A stretch of 5,684 nt of DNA from an uncultured Rheinheimera sp. (GTDB lineage: Bacteria; Pseudomonadota; Gammaproteobacteria; Enterobacterales; Alteromonadaceae), in the NCBI GenBank assembly GCA_943913835.1, contig CALTZU010000192.1, positions 1 through 5,684 on the forward strand, given 5' to 3'. This document shows, piece by piece, positions 1 to 3,436 of the stretch. A model generated the notes under the pieces. That model was given only the letters and a program-made list of their open reading frames with translations, had not been told where the DNA came from and did no database searches. Position numbers and translations under genes: made by a program. Within the stretch, counting starts at the first letter, position 1. Each line of letters opens with the position of its first letter.

Positions 1-397
1 ACCCTGTTTCAGGTTGATGATCTTCCACCCGACTCTGAATAGCTTCAAAGTTCTGCAGTTTCAGCTGTAATTTAACATGATTTAAGAAACGAATGCGTTT
101 GCCAAGACTATCCAGCAGGTAAAACTGCTTATCCGGCAAAGCTATAGCCAGTGGGATACCAGGTAAACCAGGCCCGGTTCCAACGTCAATAATACGTTGT
201 CCACTGACAAAAGGTGCCACAACTAAGCTGTCCATAATGTGTTTCACCAGCATTTCTTCCGGATCCCGCACCGAAGTCAGATTGTAGGCACTGTTCCATT
301 TATCCAGCAGCCCCACATAAGCCACCAGTTGTTGCAGTTGATGTTCAGATAAAACCAAGCTGGTCTGAGCGACCAGCTTTTTCAATTTTTCCAGCAT
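1..397 (-). CDS. rsmG: 16S rRNA (guanine-527-N7)-methyltransferase RsmG (GidB), 5' part only
   Basis: Cytoplasmic SAM-dependent enzyme that, as known for the family, methylates N7 of G527 in 16S rRNA of the small subunit. Only the first 132 codons lie in the window; the C-terminal third (E. coli RsmG has about 207 residues) is beyond the left edge. Visible are the family N-terminal helices, the segment NLTSVRDPEEMLVKHIMDSL at residues 39-58, and the SAM-binding loop DVGTGPGLPGIPLAI at 71-85, followed by LLDSLGKRIRFL at 94-105. The ATG at 397-395 is preceded on the minus strand by GGGA with a 5-base gap. The gene starts 14 bases after the mnmG stop, so it is probably co-transcribed with mnmG, as in the classical gidAB operon. 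No promoter or terminator is seen between them. Identity is very secure; the partial state is due to the window edge. Confidence 0.96.
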   Translation of the reverse strand, partial: MLEKLKKLVAQTSLVLSEHQLQQLVAYVGLLDKWNSAYNLTSVRDPEEMLVKHIMDSLVVAPFVSGQRIIDVGTGPGLPGIPLAIALPDKQFYLLDSLGKRIRFLNHVKLQLKLQNFEAIQSRVEDHQPETG

Positions 398-411
398 GAT
401 GATCCCAATGC

Positions 412-2301
412 TTAAGCAGATTTGCGCAGTAAACCTTGTTTTTTCAGGTAAACCAGCAATAACGAAATGGCAGCAGGCGTAATACCTGAGATACGCGAAG
501 CCTGACCCATAGTTTCAGGTTGCACCTGATTTAGTTTCAGTATGACTTCGTTAGATAAGCCTTTCACCACTTTGTAATCAAAGTTTGCAGGCAAACGCGT
601 ATTTTCGTTACGCTCCTGTTTGGAAATTTCATCCTGCTGACGATTAATATAACCTTCGTATTTGATCTGAATTTCAACTTGTTCAGCTGCCGCAGGATCT
701 GTTAATCCGGGGCCAACCAGATCAATTTTCATCAGATCCTGATAATTCACTTCAGGACGACGGATCAGATCTTCCAGACTGGCTTCTTTGCTCAGTGGCG
801 TTTTCACCAGTTTGTTCACTTCAGCCAAAGCTGCATGCTGCGGATGGATCCACTGCTGTTTTAAGCGCTGACGCTCCAGTTCAATCTGCTCTATTTTCAA
901 ATTAAACGCGGCCCAACGGACATCGTCCACCAGACCTAACTCACGGCCTTTGGTGGTTAAACGAATATCGGCATTGTCTTCACGTAACATCAGACGGTAT
1001 TCAGCACGACTGGTGAACATACGGTAGGGTTCTTTCGTACCCATAGTGGTCAGATCGTCAATCAGAACACCGACATAAGCCTGATCACGGCTTGGAGTCC
1101 AGGATTCTTTATCCTGAGCAGAAAGCGCTGCGTTCATACCGGCTATTAAGCCCTGAGCACCAGCTTCTTCGTAACCAGTAGTACCATTAATTTGGCCTGC
1201 AAAAAACAAGCCTTTGATAAACTTGGTTTCCAATGAAGTTTTTAAATCTCGTGGATCAAAAAAGTCATATTCAATGGCATAACCAGGGCGTGTGATATGC
1301 GCATTTTCCATACCTTTAATCGAACGCACCAGATTTAACTGCACATCAAAAGGCAAGCTGGTTGATATACCGTTTGGATACAGCTCGTGTGTGGTTAAAC
1401 CTTCAGGCTCGATAAAGATCTGGTGTTTATCTTTGTCAGCAAAACGGGTGATCTTGTCTTCAATCGAAGGGCAATAGCGTGGGCCAATGCCTTCAATCAC
1501 CCCAGTGTACATAGGGGATCGATCTAACCCATTACGAATAATATCGTGGGTTTGCTCATTGGTGTAGGTGATATGACAAGGGATCTGAGTAGGTTGATCC
1601 TTGTGGGATCCCATAAACGAAAATACCGGAGTAGGGTTGTCACCAGGTTGAGCCTGCATCACTGAAAAATCTACAGTTCTGGCGTCAATACGAGGTGGAG
1701 TGCCTGTTTTTAAACGGCCCACCCGGAAAGGCAATTCACGTAAACGTCTTGCCAAAGCTATGGATGGTGGATCACCAGCGCGGCCACCACTGTAATTTTG
1801 CAAACCAATATGGATCTGACCGCCAAGGAAAGTACCTACAGTCAGCACCACTGATTTGGCTTTAAATTTCAAACCCATTTGGGTTACTACACCACAGACC
1901 TGATCGTTTTCAACGATCAAATCATCACATGCCTGCTGAAAAATCTTCAGATTGATCTGATTTTCTAAAACGGAACGTACTGCTGCACGGTAAAGCTGGC
2001 GGTCAGCCTGAGCTCGTGTCGCACGTACCGCAGGGCCTTTAGAACTGTTTAAAGTTCTGAATTGGATCCCGGCGCGATCCGTAGCTTTTGCCATCACGCC
2101 ACCTAAGGCATCGATCTCTTTGACCAGATGGCCTTTACCTATGCCACCAATGGCCGGATTACAGGACATCTGACCCAAAGTCTCAACGTTGTGAGTCAGC
2201 AATAAAGTTTGCATTCCCATGCGGGCCGCAGCTAGTGCAGCCTCTGTGCCGGCGTGACCACCACCAACAACGATGACATCAAATGTTTCCTGATAAAGCA
2301 T
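412..2301 (-). CDS. mnmG: tRNA uridine-5-carboxymethylaminomethyl modification enzyme MnmG (GidA)
   Basis: FAD-dependent partner of the GTPase MnmE; the complex installs the (carboxymethyl)aminomethyl group at C5 of wobble uridine 34 in a subset of tRNAs. The protein has 629 residues, the same length as the E. coli enzyme. Visible are the N-terminal FAD dinucleotide-binding motif VVGGGHAGTEAA (GxGxxG at residues 13-18), the conserved SCNPAIGGIGKGHL with Cys47, the GPRYCPSIEDK segment with the second key cysteine Cys277, the FAD-contacting FAGQINGTTGYEEAGAQG at 367-384, LIDDLTTMGTKEPYRMFTSR at 413-432, and the C-terminal helical domain with YEGYI (548-552) and the GLSNEV and ISGITPAAI segments that bind tRNA and MnmE. 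The ATG at 2301-2299 follows GAGG with a 5-base gap. The gene runs away from oriC and leads into rsmG. It contains about 25 GATC sites, far above chance, as is usual beside oriC. No defect seen. Confidence 0.98.
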   Translation of the reverse strand: MLYQETFDVIVVGGGHAGTEAALAAARMGMQTLLLTHNVETLGQMSCNPAIGGIGKGHLVKEIDALGGVMAKATDRAGIQFRTLNSSKGPAVRATRAQADRQLYRAAVRSVLENQINLKIFQQACDDLIVENDQVCGVVTQMGLKFKAKSVVLTVGTFLGGQIHIGLQNYSGGRAGDPPSIALARRLRELPFRVGRLKTGTPPRIDARTVDFSVMQAQPGDNPTPVFSFMGSHKDQPTQIPCHITYTNEQTHDIIRNGLDRSPMYTGVIEGIGPRYCPSIEDKITRFADKDKHQIFIEPEGLTTHELYPNGISTSLPFDVQLNLVRSIKGMENAHITRPGYAIEYDFFDPRDLKTSLETKFIKGLFFAGQINGTTGYEEAGAQGLIAGMNAALSAQDKESWTPSRDQAYVGVLIDDLTTMGTKEPYRMFTSRAEYRLMLREDNADIRLTTKGRELGLVDDVRWAAFNLKIEQIELERQRLKQQWIHPQHAALAEVNKLVKTPLSKEASLEDLIRRPEVNYQDLMKIDLVGPGLTDPAAAEQVEIQIKYEGYINRQQDEISKQERNENTRLPANFDYKVVKGLSNEVILKLNQVQPETMGQASRISGITPAAISLLLVYLKKQGLLRKSA

Positions 2302-2343
2302 ATGGGCCTCGAACTCAAAACCAGTTCTGTAAAAAGGGCGCGT

Positions 2344-2372
2344 ATTGTAACTGGATCTGATGCTTTGGGAAA
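2344..2372 (-). promoter_or_regulatory. Candidate mnmG promoter with GC-rich discriminator
   Basis: On the minus strand a -10 hexamer TACAAT (2349-2344, 5 of 6 to consensus) lies 17 bases after a poor -35 candidate TTTCCC (2372-2367). Transcription would begin near 2337, giving a leader of about 35 bases. The stretch after the -10 reads ACGCGCCC, a GC-rich discriminator of the kind found at promoters repressed by ppGpp; the E. coli gidA promoter is known to be under stringent control. The weak -35 keeps the confidence modest. Confidence 0.38.
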
Positions 2373-2401
2373 TGATTAAAACTCGGTCACGATCCTGAAA
2401 A

Positions 2402-2460
2402 GATCACTAGTAATATATAAGGATCTTTAAAGAGATCTTTTTATTATGTTTACTACTATA
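2402..2460. other. DNA unwinding element (DUE) of oriC
   Basis: A strongly AT-rich stretch (about 80% A+T) directly left of the R1 box. It holds three GATC-headed 13-base segments resembling the E. coli 13-mers (consensus GATCTNTTNTTTT): GATCACTAGTAAT at 2402, GATCTTTAAAGAG at 2422 and GATCTTTTTATTA at 2434. The last fits best; the first two are weak and their spacing differs from that in E. coli. This is where DnaA would melt the duplex and DnaB would be loaded. Confidence 0.8.
2450..2458 (-). promoter_or_regulatory. DnaA-trio-like repeat in the DUE
   Basis: Read 5' to 3' on the minus strand away from R1, the sequence is TAG-TAG-TAA (2458-2450), then ACA, then TAA-TAA-AAA (2446-2438). The DnaA-trio consensus, read in this direction, is TAG, TAA, AAG or AAA; DnaA filaments grip these triplets on the single strand during opening. 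The gap from the end of R1 to the first trio is 14 bases, which equals the gap I recall in E. coli. Function is inferred from the pattern. Confidence 0.6.
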
Positions 2461-2472
2461 CAGAGCCTTTTC

Positions 2473-2481
2473 TGTGGGTAA
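2473..2481 (-). promoter_or_regulatory. DnaA box R1 equivalent (one mismatch)
   Basis: The minus strand reads TTACCCACA, one mismatch (position 4) from TTATNCACA. Its place next to the DUE and its orientation equal those of E. coli R1, the high-affinity box that anchors the DnaA filament entering the DUE. Having the mismatch in this key box is somewhat unexpected. Confidence 0.85.
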
Positions 2482-2499
2482 CCTTTGATCTGTTTTTAA

Positions 2500-2512
2500 G
2501 ATCAATCAGTTA
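2500..2512 (+). promoter_or_regulatory. IHF-binding site in oriC
   Basis: GATCAATCAGTTA matches the IHF consensus WATCAANNNNTTR at every fixed position except the first base. The preceding bases TTTTTAAG are AT-rich, as is typical, and resemble the E. coli site in the same place. IHF would bend the DNA between R1 and R2 to help DnaA assembly. Confidence 0.75.
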
Positions 2513-2560
2513 GTAAGGATCGGATCCTGTGATCAACACAAGATCCTGACTCGAACAAGC

Positions 2561-2569
2561 GGTGTTTAA
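2561..2569 (-). promoter_or_regulatory. Possible R5-like weak DnaA site
   Basis: The minus strand reads TTAAACACC, two mismatches from TTATNCACA, 18 bases before R2. By offset from R1 it sits where E. coli has the weak box R5 (R5M). Called from position more than from sequence, so uncertain. Confidence 0.4.
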
Positions 2570-2578
2570 CTAGCTGTT

Positions 2579-2587
2579 TTATACACA
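2579..2587 (+). promoter_or_regulatory. DnaA box R2 equivalent (perfect)
   Basis: TTATACACA, a perfect match to TTATNCACA and the same nine bases as R2 of E. coli. It starts 106 bases after the start of R1. Confidence 0.93.
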
Positions 2588-2612
2588 GGGCATAAAACCT
2601 GATTTATTACAC

Positions 2613-2621
2613 AGAGGATAA
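2613..2621 (-). promoter_or_regulatory. DnaA box R3 equivalent (two mismatches)
   Basis: The minus strand reads TTATCCTCT: the TTATCC half is intact, the other half has two changes. Position and orientation equal those of E. coli R3, which is also a weak box. An overlapping loose match TATTACACA lies at 2605-2613 on the plus strand. Positional conservation is the main support. Confidence 0.6.
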
Positions 2622-2633
2622 CTTCAGCTTTTA

Positions 2634-2656
2634 CATAAGTTATAACTATACTTATG
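2634..2656. repeat. CATAAGT inverted repeat overlapping R4
   Basis: CATAAGT (2634-2640) and its inverse ACTTATG (2650-2656) form 7-base arms around a 9-base AT-only-but-one spacer. A third CATAAGT occurs at 2710-2716 inside the GATC palindrome. The arms overlap the R4 box. No known role; could bind a dimeric protein or ease local melting. Confidence 0.55.
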
Positions 2657-2660
2657 CACA
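2652..2660 (+). promoter_or_regulatory. DnaA box R4 equivalent (perfect to TTATNCACA)
   Basis: TTATGCACA matches TTATNCACA fully, with G at the variable fifth position. It starts 31 bases after the end of R3, as in E. coli, and would be the right-hand high-affinity anchor of the DnaA complex. Its first five bases overlap the inverted copy of the CATAAGT repeat at 2650-2656. Confidence 0.9.
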
Positions 2661-2684
2661 TTGCAGGTAATAAATTGTTAAAAC

Positions 2685-2693
2685 TGTGGATAT
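2685..2693 (-). promoter_or_regulatory. Additional near-consensus DnaA box right of R4
   Basis: The minus strand reads ATATCCACA, one mismatch (first base) from TTATCCACA, 24 bases right of R4. I recall no matching box in E. coli oriC at this point. It would extend the right DnaA-binding half of the origin. Confidence 0.55.
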
Positions 2694-2706
2694 CTATGTG
2701 TAACTG

Positions 2707-2722
2707 GATCATAAGTATGATC
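2707..2722. repeat. GATC-ended near-palindrome at right edge of oriC
   Basis: GATCATAAGTATGATC has 7-base inverted arms (2707-2713 and 2716-2722) around AG. It places two GATC sites 12 bases apart, about one helical turn, a spacing suited to a SeqA dimer on hemimethylated DNA. A third GATC follows at 2740. Confidence 0.6.
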
Positions 2723-2756
2723 TTCTTGCGTGATGAGTGGATCAAGACATCTTTAT

Positions 2757-2789
2757 AAAAAGCAAAGGCCCTTAGTTCAGAGGCCTTTG
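2757..2789 (-). terminator. Intrinsic terminator of mioC, between mioC and oriC
   Basis: On the minus strand CAAAGGCC (2789-2782), an 11-base loop and GGCCTTTG (2770-2763) form a perfect 8-pair stem, followed by C and five T (2761-2757). It lies 45 bases after the mioC stop and would stop mioC transcripts before they enter oriC. The plus strand lacks a comparable T-run after the stem, so it looks one-directional. Confidence 0.85.
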
Positions 2790-2814
2790 GGTAAATTGAG
2801 GCAAAAGATCCTGC

Positions 2815-2823
2815 TGTGTATAA
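2815..2823 (-). promoter_or_regulatory. Perfect DnaA box outside the core origin, beside the mioC stop
   Basis: The minus strand reads TTATACACA, identical to the R2 box. It sits 11 bases past the mioC stop codon and 25 bases before the terminator stem, 155 bases right of R4, with GATC at 2807. It may be part of an extended DnaA-binding region or affect mioC transcript ends. Confidence 0.75.
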
Positions 2824-2834
2824 GTAATAGTGTA

Positions 2835-3272
2835 TTAAGGCAGGGTTTTGATAAATTCAGGTAACCAGACCAAAGCTTGATCTTCAGGCAGTTCAGCCGT
2901 TAAAACATCGATATCTAATCCTGGCAGCAACAATCTGGCACCTAAAGAGCCAAAAAGGTCAGAAATTTTTTTACCGGCAAGGCAAAAAGTATCGTAACTG
3001 GAGTCACCTAAAGTGATCACTGCGTACGAAACTGTGGTAAGATCTGTTTGATCTTGTGCTAATTGATCCACAAAAGGTTGGATATTATCGGGCAGATCCC
3101 CTGCGCCATACGTCGAAGTGACGACTAACCAGATACTATTTCTGGTTAACAGTGTTAAATCAGGGGTGAGATGAAGTTTTACTTCATAACCCGCTTTTTC
3201 CAAAGTTTCAGCTACTTGTTCTGCTGCATATTCCGCAGCGCCCATTTGGCTGCCCACAAGGATCTCAATCAT
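2835..3272 (-). CDS. mioC: Flavodoxin-family protein MioC
   Basis: Small FMN-binding flavodoxin-like protein of 145 residues (E. coli MioC has about 147), cytoplasmic; E. coli MioC has been linked to electron transfer in biotin synthase activity. Visible are the FMN phosphate loop GSQMGAAEYAA at residues 7-17, the first isoalloxazine loop TSTYGAGDLPDN at 52-63, and the second loop TLGDSSYDTFCLAGKK at 87-102, followed by the strand GARLLLPGLDIDV at 111-123. The ATG at 3272 follows AGGA with a 6-base gap. The gene points toward oriC, as in E. coli, and is followed by a strong terminator. Divergent deaD starts 164 bases to its right. About seven GATC sites lie within it. The position beside oriC supports mioC over other short flavodoxins. 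Confidence 0.94.
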   Translation of the reverse strand: MIEILVGSQMGAAEYAAEQVAETLEKAGYEVKLHLTPDLTLLTRNSIWLVVTSTYGAGDLPDNIQPFVDQLAQDQTDLTTVSYAVITLGDSSYDTFCLAGKKISDLFGSLGARLLLPGLDIDVLTAELPEDQALVWLPEFIKTLP

Positions 3273-3301
3273 ACTGCATCCTATTGTCAGTGAAATGATT
3301 G

Positions 3302-3329
3302 GCTATACTACTGGAATTAAAACGTGCAA
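3302..3329 (-). promoter_or_regulatory. Weak candidate mioC promoter
   Basis: On the minus strand TTGCAC (3329-3324) and TATAGC (3307-3302) are 16 bases apart, giving a leader of about 25 bases before the mioC ATG. The -35 matches only the TTG part. I see no DnaA box here, unlike the E. coli mioC promoter, which overlaps one. Tentative. Confidence 0.3.
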
Positions 3330-3347
3330 AGCGAATGCTTCTTGCAC
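3324..3347. repeat. Inverted repeat between mioC and deaD
   Basis: GTGCAA (3324-3329) pairs with TTGCAC (3342-3347); inside, AGC and GCT pair around a GAAT loop with a two-base bulge. It lies in the 164-base divergent region 3273-3436 and overlaps the candidate mioC -35. It could be an operator for the divergent promoters; no T-run follows, so it is not an intrinsic terminator. Confidence 0.4.
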
Positions 3348-3386
3348 CTTTTGGGTATTTTTACTGCAAAGCAGGCTCAGTAAATC

Positions 3387-3392
3387 TACAAT
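3387..3392 (+). promoter_or_regulatory. Possible -10 element of the deaD promoter
   Basis: TACAAT (5 of 6 to consensus) lies 44 bases before the chosen deaD ATG, with only a poor -35 (TGCAAA, 16 bases upstream). It would give a leader of about 35-40 bases. A long cold-shock leader like that of E. coli deaD would have to begin inside mioC on the other strand; nothing seen here supports it. Confidence 0.25.
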
Positions 3393-3436
3393 AGCACAAC
3401 CCGTTCGCCTGCGTGTTATTGAGGTTTATACAATAT

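Larger units (their letters stand above)
2354..2545. repeat. Dense GATC (Dam/SeqA) cluster in left and central oriC
   Basis: Eleven GATC tetramers occur in 192 bases, starting at 2354, 2391, 2402, 2422, 2434, 2487, 2500, 2518, 2523, 2531 and 2542; less than one would be expected by chance. Four more lie at 2707, 2719, 2740 and 2807. In Dam-methylating gammaproteobacteria such clusters bind SeqA when hemimethylated and keep the new origin from firing again. The presence of dam and seqA in this genome is inferred, as neither gene is in the window. Confidence 0.85.
2391..2722. other. oriC: Chromosomal replication origin oriC
   Basis: This gene-free region between mnmG and mioC has the full architecture of an enterobacterial-type origin: an AT-rich unwinding part on the left, DnaA boxes matching R1, R5, R2, R3 and R4 in order and orientation, an IHF-like site, and many GATC sites. 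Distances between start points are 106 bases from R1 to R2, 34 from R2 to R3 and 39 from R3 to R4; as I recall the E. coli sequence, the first and last are identical there and the second differs by one base. The IHF core starts 19 bases after R1 in both. The outer limits are approximate: the left is set at the first GATC of the AT-rich part, the right at the GATC palindrome beyond R4. The position between gidA and mioC is the classical oriC context. Confidence 0.96.

Noticed and set aside
1292..1477. 61-codon open frame on the plus strand inside mnmG
   Set aside because: Antisense to a fully conserved part of MnmG, short, with no supporting start signals.
2528..2536. TGTGATCAA as a DnaA box on the minus strand (TTGATCACA)
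   Set aside because: Two mismatches, both in the central TTAT part, and no positional match to a known strong box; it is better explained by its GATC.
2588..2612. Fis site between R2 and R3, as in E. coli
   Set aside because: I could not find a convincing Fis core (G and C about 15 bases apart flanking an AT tract) here; the motif is too loose to call by eye.
3413..3436. GTG at 3413 as the deaD start, adding eight residues
   Set aside because: The extension has no counterpart in the DeaD family as I know it, covers the purine-rich GAGG ribosome site at 3421, and ATG 3437 gives an N-terminus that lines up with E. coli DeaD.
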